Assembly: GCA_945910005.1 (NCBI GenBank) | Contig: OX246740.1 | Coordinates: 57,837,311-57,901,310, forward strand | DNA length: 64,000 nt | Reading direction: 5' to 3' | Source: Isoperla grammatica | Lineage: Eukaryota; Arthropoda; Insecta; Plecoptera; Perlodidae | In this document: positions 49,781-62,530 of the stretch, in pieces | Numbering within the stretch: position 1 is the stretch's first letter | Layout: each line of letters starts with the position of its first letter | Made by a program: the position numbers and the translations under genes | The notes under the pieces: model-generated | The model's input: the letters and a program-made list of their open reading frames with translations, nothing else | The model's database searches: none | Told to the model about the DNA's origin: nothing

Positions 49781-49845
49781 AGAACCGGGAATCGAACTCC
49801 GTAGCTTCTGCACTGAGCAGGAATAATCTCACAGGACCAACGAAA
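49781..49845 (-). repeat. tRNA-derived SINE-like element (minus strand)
   Basis: On the minus strand, GTTGGTCCTGTGAGATTATT is followed by GCTCAGTGCAG and GAGTTCGATTCCCGGTTC. The latter is a perfect B-box (GGTTCGANTCC type) with a T-arm-like stem. The A-box is poor and there is no intact acceptor stem, so this is a tRNA pseudogene or SINE head. Confidence 0.45.
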
Positions 49846-52800
49846 CACACAACATTTTAAGGTGTTTATTGTTCCGTCAGTTTTTAGACTGACAATTACT
49901 ACTTAATATGTTTTTGAATATATAAACCGATAAATGTTTGTTTTCTCGTATGTTTATACAACTAATAATAATCATTCATTTGCTCATTAATATATGTTAC
50001 AAATGTATTTTCATGTTGTCAGTATTAAGTCCTAAATTTAAAGAAATTAAAATATTATTCCATCCGAAACATCAACACTTTATTTAACGAACAATTTATT
50101 TCAAACTTTGTTAATGACACAGTCAACTCTCGGACGAGTCTCGCTAAATAATGTAATTCCCCGAAAACAACTTCCCGCTCGTATTGTTTGCTCCATGTGC
50201 TCTCAGCACGGGTATCGATTGTGCGTGCGGCGGGGTAGGGGAGGGGTTGGGGGGGAAGGGGGGCCTGTTCTCGTAGCTTCACGCATGGCACACTTAGTTT
50301 GACAACTACAATGGTTACACAATGTATATTTAATGGAGATATACTCTTGGGTGTGCGAGCAAAGCTGATTATTTCGGAAAAGTCTTGTCTCTTAAGAGGG
50401 AGCGGAATAATGCGTACGGTGGGAATTTAGTGAAGCGGCCTATCTGGCATTATTACGTTTCAATGCAAGAATGTACTTAGTGGTTATCTTTGCGTTACAT
50501 CTTCTTATAATAAAATAACAATACTTGTGTAATTATTTATGTTCTTCATTTGTTATGAAACTGAAATTATGTGTGGTTTTTCTTAATAATGTTTCAAGGG
50601 TGCGACTTCATGTCTTTGCTATACATATCCGTTACAATACTTTTAGACCAATTAAAAGATACACCATTAGGCTACTATAAACATAGGCTCAAAGTCAAGG
50701 CTTCGTATTATTAGTTCGGGTTGTTTTTTTAATGTTCTTAAATTAATTAAGTAGGCCTGATCGAGTGGGTTAATTTTTCTTGTGACAACCCGTTCAATTA
50801 TATGGCCATTGTCGAGAAGATACTTCATTCTGTTACCTTTCATTGATGTTATTGTGGAATGTTTAAAAATGTTCTGATAGGTTTCTTCTTTTACTTATTA
50901 TGTGTTAGTAAGTGGTGTCATAATGTGTTGTTTATGATTTTTCCCGTGGTTTTTGTTGTTTTAATAGTGATTCTGTTTGATAAAGCTCCAGAGTTGAGGG
51001 GAAATATTATAATTTGTTTATTAAGTAAGAACAGTGTTCGTCTAGCTACTTTTTTATTTCAAACTGTAGTTTATGATATTTTGTTTATCATTCGACGAAA
51101 GTGTGCGAGCTAACTTGGTGTACACCCAACGTCTTGGGAATAACAAAAATCAATAACAGTCTTCAAAGTTTGATAGTTCGTCTTTTGTTTTCCGTCTTCC
51201 AGATATCAATTTTCGCTCTCCCCTCACCCTACCCTATTCTTTCATCCCTCTTTCTTGGATCATCTTCATTGCTGCCCGTTCTTTCCCTCTTCTCTTCTCC
51301 CTATCGCCGGTCATTTGTTTTTGTAATAAAACATAAACTACCGTGAATAATATGATATAGAATAACTAAAACATAACAGAGTGTATGAAGCATAAATATA
51401 CATGATACGTTTCCTCTGTCATTACCCGCATGTCATCAATTTATCAATGTTTTATATATTTACTTTATGTGATTGATTAAAAGCTCTATTTGGAATAAAA
51501 TCACAAGAAGCTTAAAATGTTTGCTGAGCTGTGATTGGTCGTTGCTGCGCTAATCTACGTTCTCACACAAACTGATGGAACGAATACAACCCGAACTCTC
51601 CGTACTTCATTTCTAAGCCGGCTGAAAGTTGAAACACAAAGTAAACCGCTTCAGTTTGTCCGTATCACAACATAACACCATAATGTACTGTCTAAAACAC
51701 TCGGTAGTTATTTATAAATACATATAACTTCAACACTTTCAGTAACAACCATTCATAATATTATCATACACATTTATGTGGCGTTGTAAATATATAAATC
51801 TACATTGCGAGGAATTCTCCGTCAAGATTTTTATATGTCTGTGGAGTGAAATACGGTTTTCTACCCCAGTTTGTTCGTTATTGACGCGAAGTCTGAAATG
51901 TACTCGAACAAAATGTGTCTCTACAACTGAGATAGAAACTGGTGGAGATAAGATTTCAATCTCAACTAGGACATCTGATTAGATACTTTAAATAATAACC
52001 CAAGTTATTTGTTAAGGAGATGAAAAGAATAGTTTGTTGTAGTAGGTTTGTTATGTCGTAATGTCGTATGTTTTGATTGTACACACTTGGTTGGCATTAT
52101 AGGAACACCCAATAAAAATGTATCTATCATAAAATCATAAAACTTCGCCGCTGCTGTTGAGTGGTTTTTATGCCAAAAAAAGGTGTTAATTAACCGGTCA
52201 GCGAGGCAATTAATAAATGATATTATGTCCCCCACTGAAAATCACTTCTCGTAATCGTAAGGCAACAAAATAAAAATGTTAATAGTATTTATTCATGTAC
52301 GTTATTCTGGGAGGATGGACACATTGAGTTCATAATACTGATATTAAATTAATGTTAATAGGCCTTCCGATAATTAATTTATTAAACTGGGTGACACGAA
52401 AGGCATTTGTTTCATTGAAAATTTAGAGACATACTTTTGACGATTATATTCGCATGGAAGAATAATACAGATTTTTCAAAATTATCCATAGTAATTAGTA
52501 ATATTGATAAAATATCCCTTCCTAGCTTACCATACTTGCAATTTAAACTTAGAATTAGTAGCTAAAAGTTCATCCATTCAAACTCTTGCCAACTTCTCGT
52601 CTCTTCAAGTAATCTGGATCGAAACGGAATGAGTTTGTTGAGAGAAGCAGCAGATTGATTCTAGAACACTCGCTTTGTCATCCGTGTTGATTATCGGAAC
52701 ACTGTGATTACTCTCAGCTGAGTTGGATTAGTCGTCCGATCAGTAAACGAACACTTACATGTTCTCATGTGTGTTCAGAAACTTAACAGCCAATTGAGTG

Positions 52801-52890
52801 AGATTGTAATGCACACATACTCTAATTGCAAGATGTTGTATCAACAAGACATGGTGATAATAACTGTCCTGTCTCCACACTAATACCAAG
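49846..52890. other. No gene recognised
   Basis: G-rich tract at 50230-50262 and otherwise AT-rich sequence with small chance ORFs. No feature beyond simple sequence. Confidence 0.35.
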
Positions 52891-52985
52891 AAGCAATTAG
52901 CTCAGTTGTTACCACCACCTTATGTTTGTATAAATGTTAGAGCCGGGTTCAATTAGCTTATTAGAGCTTACTGGAGCTTATTAGA
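52891..52985 (+). repeat. tRNA-like sequence with GAGCTTATTA-type tail repeats
   Basis: TTAGCTCAGTTG (A-box-like, 52897) and GCCGGGTTCAATTAGC (B-box-like, 52942) flank a plausible anticodon-arm region. They are followed by short repeats of GAGCTTA(T/C)T. The pattern suggests a tRNA-derived SINE with a repetitive tail. Not a functional tRNA as far as I can fold by eye. Confidence 0.4.
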
Positions 52986-53890
52986 GAGCTTGGCACGATC
53001 GGTCGACGGAGCTTCAGTCAATTGCCGCATGAGGCGCTCCTCTCTAGTGTCACTTGATACAATTACATTAAGAGGTGTCCCACTCGACTTACGTAAGAGT
53101 GATGGCTCGTTACAACTAGCTCGAGTACCGAGCGAGTGTTTATTCGAAACGAGAAGCGAATCGAAATTGTAAAAACAAAGTAACAAGTGAGATGGTAGAG
53201 AAAATAAATTCACAAAAGATGATTACAATGTTGGGATTTTTGGAACGTAAAAAAGGCGATTGTGGATAGTTTCAAAATGGTGAATACGTTATAAATACAG
53301 ATTTAATGGCTAATCTAAGTTTTCTCCTCCGTTCTCGTACCTTGAATCAATTGATAAGTTGATTCTCGTACAGTATCCATGCTTCCTACACGTGTTTAGC
53401 CTCGACAACCCTATCAACAAACACGAGGGTATGTTAACACCAAATATTATAAGAGCATACATACGTACATATATCATAACCAGATAAAGAAAACAATTCT
53501 TGTATTACTACATCAAACGTATAATATGCATATCGAATACTCCCTTTTTTCATCCAAAAAAAACGAACATAGCTTGTTTTGAACGACGAATCGTAGAGAG
53601 GTATATACTTGCTTGGAAGATATATCTTTGTATACAGTTTGATGGGTCTCGAACGCAGCATGGAAGTTCTTTATGAAAGAAGCTGAACTCTGACATTTAA
53701 AGCCGTAGATCCGATAACATGGAAACCGAGTCAAGTCTCCGAGTCAAGTGTATCCAATTCAATTTGAATACTAATAATGTTGTACATGTTATATTTGTAA
53801 CGGTGAAGTAATCGTGATTTCAATATGCTAATAATCCTATTTTAAATTAACGTCTCGTCTTGGAACTGGCAATGATGTACGTTATAATGT

Positions 53891-54012
53891 AAGCCGTTAC
53901 TTTGGAGCCGTCATAGCAACGAAGCACGTAGAACATGGTTTATTGAGCCACTACTGAAAATCGGTCTTTTAGTGGGCAGACAATAAATGCAAATGTATTT
54001 ATTTTTATTTAC
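53891..54012 (+). repeat. Dispersed repeat family A, copy 3
   Basis: CCGTTACTTTGGAGCCGTCA, TAGCAACGAAG, TAGTGGGCAGACAATAAATG and an AT-rich tail keep the order seen at 21533 and 32768. Confidence 0.6.
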
Positions 54013-55749
54013 GATTTTAGAAAGTAAACACGGCAATATAGATTAGACAGTTTCAGAAAGTACCACTTGGGCTTAGTTTTATAAAGATGTGTAACTCCTA
54101 AGTTGACTTAAATTCAAGCACATTTTTGTAATATTAATCAATCTTACTACACAGTGACAAATCACAACTTACATATTATGTATTGTTTTTACATTTCAAT
54201 ACATCATTTATATAATTGTAGTAGAGCAGAGGCATGATGTTTTTATGTAGATCCAGTTTGTAAGACAACTCTTAGTAGTTGAACATCTTTGTTAATCCAG
54301 CCCTGACTTCTATCAAAAGTATCTTATTCACAAATACACCCAAACACGCGCACGTGTAAATTAGACCCCACATAAATACAGACTCGAACTAAACGAAGAC
54401 TAATGTCCGTTGAGTTTCCATCCCCATTCATAGGGTCGCTACTGCTATCTGCGTTTGTTTGTGGTTTGCCTCCTTGCCCTGCTCCGAGTATATTTGGTTA
54501 GGGCTTTGAGAGTGGAGACGGGGCGAATCCTTGCAAAGGAAGGATAGCTTGACAGGATTCACCCCCCACCCCCACCCACTGGGGGAGGAGAGGGGGTTGT
54601 TATACAGCTCTCGTCTGTTGAGCGAAGAAACTTCCAACTTAGCGTCGTAATATCTTCAGGTGGCTCACTCGCGCGCCCGCCCTAAGCCCTCAACTTTATA
54701 GATAGAGGACTTTATAATCCACACACAATAATCTTTGTATGAAATGATCATTTCCTCCTTTAGAACGAAGACTGTGATAAGTTGGTCGCGTCTAGAGAAC
54801 GGGAGACGTGTGAAGACACGTTGATGTGCGCTATACTTTGTCGTGACTGTCGATTCTTGTTGATTTATTTCTCAGGATTGTTATTGGTTAAAAATAATAA
54901 AAATATGTATGATTTATAAAACTATTTTATATTTTACATGGACTTAAAACTACGGTGGAAAACAAAACGAATCAACAAACGCGACGAAAATAAATCGAAA
55001 TATATCGCTAGAGGTACGTAAATCTAGTGCCTTGCGCTTCAGATGGTAAATCAATGACACCATCATAGTTGTACTGAAAATGCAATAAAGAGTCGCATTC
55101 CAGAACAACTCTTACTTCCGCTACACATAGAAAGACGGTAAATAGCCATTATTTTGATGTTTATAAATGGCAAGTTTATAGTGAAGTACAATTGTTTAAA
55201 TATTTGGAAATTAATTCTGAAAAAATCAAGAGAATGAAAGTTTTAACTGTTGTCAATTTTAAAGATTAACATCATAACCGAAAATGTCCCCGGAAACAGG
55301 ATAATAGGAATATGAACAAACATTCAGGTAGGGTAGGGCCTACCTTCATTTCAGCGTGGACATGTAATTATGTTTTAGATGGTCAGAGGGGATTCCGCAT
55401 TACACAATGGCCGGGTCCACCTCAAAGCATGGCTGATGGGATTAATCCCTCTGTCCCGTCTCGTCAGTCTGTAGTTGATTGAGGTCATTTAGCTGTTGCT
55501 AAACACAGCCAGCCGTGGTCTACCTGGGCTCGGTTGGCTGCTCTTTGACTTTGCCCGGAGCTCCACGTGACCAAACACTAATCACTACAAGTACTCGTCG
55601 TGATATGTTTTATTGTTATTATTTGTTGTTTTTACGACCTACTCGACAGCTGACGTCGGACGTATAAGATTCATCACACATCGCCGGGAATCACCATAAA
55701 GGAAAACCAAATCATTTGAGGGGTTGCAAAGACAGCCGGCTTGAATGAG
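54013..55749. other. No gene recognised
   Basis: Unique-looking, AT-rich sequence. A CCCCCCACCCCCACCCAC tract lies at 54561-54578. No coding sequence recognised. Confidence 0.4.
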
Positions 55750-55876
55750 GGAGAAAAAGAGAGACAGAGACAGAGAAACTTGAGGAAGATCGTTATCAAT
55801 GAGAAATAGTGTGATCAAAGATATATACGAGAGCCCTCTTTGTGGGCACCGGTCACCACGAGGAGGGACCCACCTC
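55750..55876 (-). repeat. Dispersed repeat family C, inverted copy
   Basis: On the minus strand it reads GTCCCTCCTCGTGGTGACCG, GAGGGCTCTCGTATAT, then TCTCTGTCTCTGTCTCTC. This is the same succession as at 26766-26888 on the plus strand. Confidence 0.65.
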
Positions 55877-55977
55877 GACCGATTGTCATGTTAAAATTAA
55901 ATATGTAGAATTTTAAATTGTTCAAGTTTAACCTTCACTTTAGATGGATTAGACATTTGTTCCAGCGGTTTAACAAC

Positions 55978-56396
55978 AGATAGCGCCAAACGACGGCGGG
56001 CTACAATGTACTAATCAGGCGCGTGGCGCTATCTGTGTAGTAACGCGGAACTGGTAGTTGCTGCACGTACACGATAGATAGCGCCAAACGTCGGCGGGCT
56101 ACAATGTACTAATCAGGCGCGTGGCGCTATCTGTGTAGTAACGCGGAACTGGTAGTTGCTGCACGTACACGATAGATAGCGCCAAACGTCGGCAGGCTAC
56201 AATGTACTAATCAGGCGCGTGGCACTATCTGTGTAGTAACGCGGAACTGGTAGTTGCTGCACGTACACGATAGATAGCGCCAAACGTCGGCGGGCTACAA
56301 TGTACTAATCAGGCGCGTGGCGCTATCTGTGTAGTAGCGCGGAACTGGTAGTTGCTGCACGTACACGATAGATAGCGCCAAACGTCGGCGGGCTAC
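55978..56396 (+). repeat. 98-bp tandem array (4.3 units), each with a hairpin
   Basis: AGATAGCGCCAAACG starts at 55978, 56076, 56174, 56272 and 56370: four exact 98-bp steps and a truncated fifth unit. Within each unit AGATAGCGCCA is complementary to TGGCGCTATCT 46 nt downstream. Units differ at isolated bases only (one has GGCACTATCT, which breaks the stem). Confidence 0.95.
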
Positions 56397-57169
56397 GTGG
56401 CGAAATATGTGGCGCATTTTGTGTAGAACTGTCAACGCTATTGGAACTAGCTTTCCGTCGCTTTGCAAGTGACCCTGATTTTTATTGTTATGCATTGTTC
56501 TTATCAAATATCTATAGGACCGTGACGTCACACAAATGCAAGCCTAGGTTTGTTTCACGTTTCGACGTTCGTTCGAAGAGCTACACCGCTTGTGTTTGAA
56601 CGTAGTCGTCTCCCCCTCCCCCCCTTCCCCTCCCCCCTGAGACGCAGAACAGACAAACTTTCTAGCGGAGAGATTCTAGAACGAACAAAACTTCGCTGCT
56701 GACACTTTGGATTCACTTTCCCTGTAGTTGTAGCCCGTAGGTAGACCAGACAGACTGTGTGTAGTGTGATGACGACTGTTAGGATTAGGACTTTGACCCT
56801 TTCCTTCGCACAGGCTATGCTGACTAGATCCCGCCGCAGGCGACTACACAACACAGAGAGACACGCTTAACTCTACGTCTACGTCTAACTAACCTAATCT
56901 TACACGTACAACTAAAACACTTTGTAAAGCGTCATCTCATTTAGTCTACTCGTGCGACAGTCTGAGTTTGGGGGGGGGGTCCAAGGCGACTTGAGACAGA
57001 TAATTGGCAAGGGCAGTTAAGAAAAGGCGAGTCGAGAATGAACCGTCTACCCTACTGTTAGTATTCCTACTGAGCAGGATTGACAGAAGAAAATTCTTGT
57101 AGCTCTAACATGATTTGCAAGCTAGTTCTGTTTATTCTCACCAGAGCGCAAAATATACAGTCACCCATA
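56397..57169. other. No gene recognised
   Basis: C-rich tract at 56611-56638 and a G tract at 56970-56979. A 99-codon minus ORF (56555-56854) has no recognisable domain. Confidence 0.4.
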
Positions 57170-57174
57170 ATAGT

Positions 57175-57312
57175 CAACATGGACATTACTACTACTGGAG
57201 CGGTTTGGTGGCCTATTTCTCATTAGACCCATACACTTTGTACAACAACACAAAACCATTTGGAAAAGTTGCAATGGTCAGTTACCTAATATATAAACGA
57301 CGTTGTAGTTAG
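57175..57312 (+). repeat. Dispersed repeat family D, copy 1
   Basis: GGAGCGG ... TAGACCCATACACTTTGTAC AACAACACAAAACC matches, in reverse orientation, 60920-61030. Translation of both gives a similar DPYTLYN-TKP string, so this may be a piece of a transposon protein or just shared DNA. Confidence 0.5.
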
Positions 57313-58870
57313 CGGACGCGTGTAGAAATATGTTTTTCGACGCCTGGACCGACGCCGGGCGTCGTTTACACATTGACTCACTTGAGACGCTCTAGGCGTT
57401 GACACAAGAGTCATAAAGACTTAAAACAAACTCCAATACATTGCCGGCTTTTGTATCTAACTATGTCTTTTATTGCAATAGGATGTTTTATAAAACGTCA
57501 TTGTTGAATGAACCATTGTTGTAACATTTCGTACTTTTTTCGAAAAGCGCCTAATATTCAGCGCCTCTCACATCTAAACCACTAATATTTTGTTAAGCAC
57601 ACTGCATAGATTTTAATTGCGGAATATAAAGGGGAACATACACTAGTTTCTTAAAACGGTTTGTTATGAATGGATTGGAAGTTATTAACTGTTATGTGGA
57701 ACAATGCGTAGGCAGTTAGTGGCGCGCGCAACAGAATTCCCTCAACGGTTTGAACTAAGAAATCCACTACAGCTTTCTTGTAGAACCAGTTTATTACTCA
57801 GGAACTCAGGATAGAGATAAAACAAAAGTACAGCTCTCATAATTGTCTTAAAATTAATTTTTTTTGTTAGGGGTGGACAAATATAAGGATCTTTAATAAA
57901 ATGCCACAAATTAACCACATTTATGAAAACTTATACGCTCATATTTCTCCATTGTATTTTAAGTTGTGAATGGAATAACTTATTATGAAATAGAAGATTC
58001 GTATTTTAGCCAGGGTTGTCCAACGTGTTATCATATTTTGTGCTGACAGACTGTAGTGATTATTTCTAAAATGCTCGTGAGTTTGTTTCAGTATATATAG
58101 ATTTTTAAGTATGCAAAGTATTAATATTAATTTCATCTACAAAAAATGTATATAACTAATACGCCAAGGCCGGTTCTAGAGTAGGCCTATCTGGCCAGTA
58201 TCTGTACCAAAGTGAAGTTTGACGCCCTTTCTACGTTAAATTAATCAATGGGGGTGTTGGGGAGTTGCCCCCCAGCTTATGCGGGTACGGACATAGTCCT
58301 GGGAAAAATTGATTCTTAGGGGGTTTGAACTATTTTAATGAGATTTAGGTTCACAAAAAATACTTGTTTAGCTAAAGAAAACTGAATATTATACACACAA
58401 AGAAAATAAACTTAAAGTCATTAGGCATAATATGGCTCTTTTCTTTACTTCCAAAAGATCATCCTATTAACGTGTCTAAAATGGAGGTCAACATTCGCCT
58501 GGAATCTAAATTGTTGAAAAAATCGCTAACGTAATGAGTTCCAGAACGTATCTAACTTCTCAGACTTGTTTAAACTCTCTATAACGGAGCCTAAATAAAA
58601 ATTGTGTATAATACATTCAGATTTCTTTTTTTTTAATCCAGTGACGTACCCAGGAATATATTTCGGGGGGCTGCCCAGAGTAGGACATAACTGTAAAAAG
58701 GTATTCCACAATTGTGCGGTAGGCAATTTTGTGGAAAATCCGTATTTTTGAAATGGATGTACAGTTGTACATAATCGCAGTTAAAAGCTAACAATTGTTC
58801 AAGCTTAGATTAGTACAGTCGTTTTCTTATACCTATTAGCCTATAATGTTAAAGAATGTATTGTCTAATG
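57313..58870. other. No gene recognised; transposon-terminus-like motif at 58638
   Basis: CAGTGACGTACCCAGGAATA and GGGGGGCTGCCCAG at 58638-58678 resemble the CAGTGGCGTA(G/C)CCAGG end found in many animal DNA transposons. A similar style, GGCCGGTTCTAGA, lies at 58167. No partner end was found. Confidence 0.35.
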
Positions 58871-58873
58871 AAA

Positions 58874-59600
58874 CTAAAGATTATACAAACAAAGATAGTT
58901 ACGTTTAGTGTCCTGAAGTTTTTTCTTGAAGCTATCGGCACTGTAGAAACACTTTTCTATTAGGTAATTTCTCGATTTTCTTTGAAACATGTTCACGTTT
59001 GTAACACTTTTTATTTCATTGGGTAAGTAGTTGAACAGTATCTTCCCTGCATGGGCAAGGGCTTCGTCAGTAATCTTCAACTTAGTTTCTGTCATGTGTA
59101 GGTTGGCTCTGTTCCGTGTATTGTGCTGATGGGTATCGAGTTTTTCAGAAAAGCATCATGGGACAGCATCATGGTTCACGCACATACATTATGGTAGCAT
59201 AAATGTACTTGGAAGGGACAGTAAGAATGCTTAGTTAGTTAAAATGTTCTTTACATGTTTGCATTGGTTTAAGGTTTAATATATACTGTATTGCCCTCTT
59301 TCGAAGCCTAAATTACTATGCCATAGTTTATATGATTAGATAAGTGCATGGCATGCAGATTTTAGTATGGTCATATTGTAGTATTGTTTCAGTTGTTTTA
59401 TTACAAATATACCGGAAATGATCTTCTTAGCAATGAATTATACGCGGTCATCCCATGTCAGGTTTTATCAATTTATATCACCAAAACTGTTGCTACCCTT
59501 ACCTGCTCTAACTCTTGTTCTCGTATAAATATGTCAACTTCCCTTCTGTGTTTGTTACCTGGGTTGAAGACCATTACATATGTTCTACTCGAATTTATTT
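58874..59600 (-). pseudogene. Decayed LINE reverse transcriptase, C-terminal region
   Basis: Read on the minus strand from about 59590 it shows VFNPGNK, a long middle part with SACHALI-stop-SYKLWHSNLG, then HQHNTRNRANLHM, and finally KILFNYLPNEIKSV and FQRKSRNYLIEKC. This order is the usual end of a jockey/CR1-type non-LTR reverse transcriptase (HNTRN...NL and LP-x-x-IK motifs before a final helix). Several in-frame stops (for example at the SYKLW stretch) show it is dead. The catalytic FADD part is not present. Confidence 0.75.
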
Positions 59601-60829
59601 AAGACAGTTGTTTTCAAATTGTTGCACTACGTTGTTTGTTTCAACAAAAGCATCGACCTCAAGTCCCTCAATTGTGTTATGAGATTGTTTTATGCTGCTT
59701 CACTAATAAAGATCTGTTACTAATTATGCACAATCCTGGATTTAGCGGGGAAATATTCCCTTCGCCACTGGATGAGCTTAATTGCCATTTTGCATTACAC
59801 TAATATTAATGTAAATGAATAACCTGAAAGCCATGGTAAATCGAAGTTTCAGTCGTTCAGAGTAGCCTAAAAAATATATTAAAAATAGAAAATCACGCCG
59901 AAACTATTTTCATGCCGTATATTAGTATGTTTATGCACATGTATGTATATGTGTATGTTTCTAGTAAGAGAATGTACTAGAAATTCCTAATAGAAATGGA
60001 CTTGGCGTGTCTATATTTAGGTCCAAACTACTTGTTGCCAGATTTAAAACAAAACAAATAATATGTATTACGAGAATTATCTTTATTGATATTATTATTG
60101 TTATAAGTATGCCTACTTGAGGTGGTTCACACTTTTATGATACGCAAGCAGATGATACTAGTGAAAGTATTTGTACTGTGAAAGAAGTTCATCTGGGTAA
60201 AGTAAATCTGCGGCGTAGCCCGTATCTATTATTAAATCAGAAATCGGGCTACCAGTCAATATTGAATAGGCCTACTCAATAAACATTAAGTTAAAGTAGC
60301 AATAGGATAGATTTGGAATTAGTACACATGCTGATAGTGAAATAAATGCAAAATCTCAGAAGAATGGTTGCGAACCAGACATGCAGAAACGCATTGCGCG
60401 ATCCCTGTTAGGCCGGCGAACGTGTGTTGCAGTTAGCCGGGGACGCTCGCGGGCCGCTGGGCCAGGCAGGTAGATTATGTTACACGGTTGCATAAACAAA
60501 TAGTTTACTCAGAATCTATTTGCTTTATGTTCACAAACTAAACTTCACATCCGGCCTGACACCCACATGATGTTTTGTGGAAAAACGCATACCAATGTAT
60601 TGATTAGTATCATAGATATAGCAATGTATAAATGGCCTGGAATCTCAAAAATGTTGTTTGTTTCGGCAAAGGGGTTTCTACCCTTCGCATATTCAAGTGC
60701 GGAGTAATTTTGGACTAGCCATTCTATCGAAGAACAAATTCTACGCAATTACAATTTTTGTGTTATTTTTTACGTTATTTTTTAGTTGTGTTATCATGTA
60801 TTTTATTAAAGAAATTGCATCCTCCCTTT
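59601..60829. other. No gene recognised
   Basis: AT-rich with a short GC-rich stretch at 60408-60472. More of the LINE could continue to the right of 59600, but I see no clear motif. Confidence 0.35.
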
Positions 60830-60919
60830 TGGTAGCTTAAGGGATGAAAAAACATGGTTCTACACGAATTCTTAAACTACAATGTCGAATTAAAATTAGT
60901 AAGTAGTGCCTCCTATCAT

Positions 60920-61030
60920 ATTTAATAGGTTTCGTCTTGTTGTACAAGGTGTATGGGTCAAACCTTAAATAAGCGTCGTAGGACTCGCTTGCCGCTCCGT
61001 TATACGTGCTGTGATTACGTGATGATTGTA
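60920..61030 (-). repeat. Dispersed repeat family D, copy 2
   Basis: On the minus strand it reads GGAGCGGCAAGC ... TTTGACCCATACACCTTGTA CAACAAGACGAAACC, matching 57215-57270 on the plus strand. Confidence 0.5.
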
Positions 61031-61044
61031 TGCTTTGTACCAAT

Positions 61045-62530
61045 TAGCGTAGATAATTTGCTACTCATACAAAGAGAGGAAGAGGGACACATTATCTTGT
61101 GTTGTGTTGTACATGTATTTAGAGTTAAATATAACAGATTTGCTCAACCCGCCTTATAAACTATCTATGAAAGCACACATGTAAATCAGTAGATGGCTCT
61201 GTGATAACCACGGCGAGTATATTGGCGAGTATGTCTCGAGTACCAATGACCTAGTTTCCCGCCCCCACCCCTTCACCCACCCGGCTGATATCCCAACATA
61301 TTTCTTGTGGATTTGTGTCGGGATTCTGGCCCCACATAGAAATGTAGTAAAAGCAACGCGTCAAAGGTGCGAAGGGAAAATGATGGAACCGACGAGGCTT
61401 CTCAGTTCCCGTCCCGTACACGTGGCGGTTATGCTCACCCCGTTATATGGTGGGGACGTGTGAAGGGTGTTCGTACACAGAGGATAATATACTGTTGCTT
61501 TTTATTATTTAGAGTGTAAACATTCGTATCTAAAAACGCGAAGAGGAATCAAATTCAAAACCGCGTATGACTACTTTAAGTAGGTTTTATACATATATTG
61601 AAATGTAATACATTTTCATGTTGCCTTTAGTTTAGACTATAAAGAAGAAAAACTGTGATACGTTCTGAATTATAATTTTAGTTTACTTTAGTTAACTATA
61701 ATTTTAGTAACTTTATTTAGCACATTTTCACGCTAAATGGCGTTTCTGTAATAATAATGAAATACATAAAATCAATCTTATTTTCTTTCCCAATTTTGAA
61801 GCTAGATTGTTTATTGTATGTGTAGGTTTATGTGTATTCTTTACTTGTACGTTCTTTATCCCCTACTTCTCTTTCTTGAGTATCGCGTTACGTCCCACGT
61901 TGTAAACGTTGTGTCGTTGTTATTGACGTTGTGTTCAGGATATCTCGAGCCAGCGCCACCTTTTGTTCTCTGATCATATTTTAAGTTACGAGTGTGCAAA
62001 GTTTTGCCCGCGCGCTCTCCGACGTGTATAAGCAAAGATCTGGAATATTTTCCGCGAGAAGCGCTGTAGGCGGCGTTGCCTTCAACTCTTGGGGTTATTT
62101 TACAAATTACTAGCTCGCTAAGTTTGCCGTGTCAATCTGGGAGACCCACGCGACAAAGCCAGAGCAGTAATAAGTACAATCCGGAGTAGAACAGTTCCAG
62201 ACAATGGGACACGTTTTTAATGACAAGAAAGTTGAAAAATGTGATCACATTAACGGCGCAGCGCGTATGTCACTAGAATAAAGAATGAACGTCATTGTAA
62301 AGTTGAGAATTGTGTCAAGGGGATAATACATACAGAATTTATAAAACGCTGAGTCGGGATTTTGACTAGATCTTTTTTTTTATTTTCGACTGCAATATAC
62401 CTCGTCTCAAAATGTTTTTCTGTGTTCCATTTTATATAACATTAAGTGTTGTTCAAGTTAAAAAAAAAAATGTAGTACATTTTTATTTTAATACTTTCAG
62501 CGGGAATGGAATAAAAAGTTTATAGTGCAA
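61045..62530. other. No gene recognised
   Basis: Sequence between family D copy 2 and the 84-bp array. A CCCGCCCCCACCCC stretch lies at 61259. No coding sequence recognised. Confidence 0.4.

Noticed and set aside
49781..49845. Functional tRNA gene
   Set aside because: Good B-box but poor A-box and no paired acceptor stem; SINE-like is more likely.
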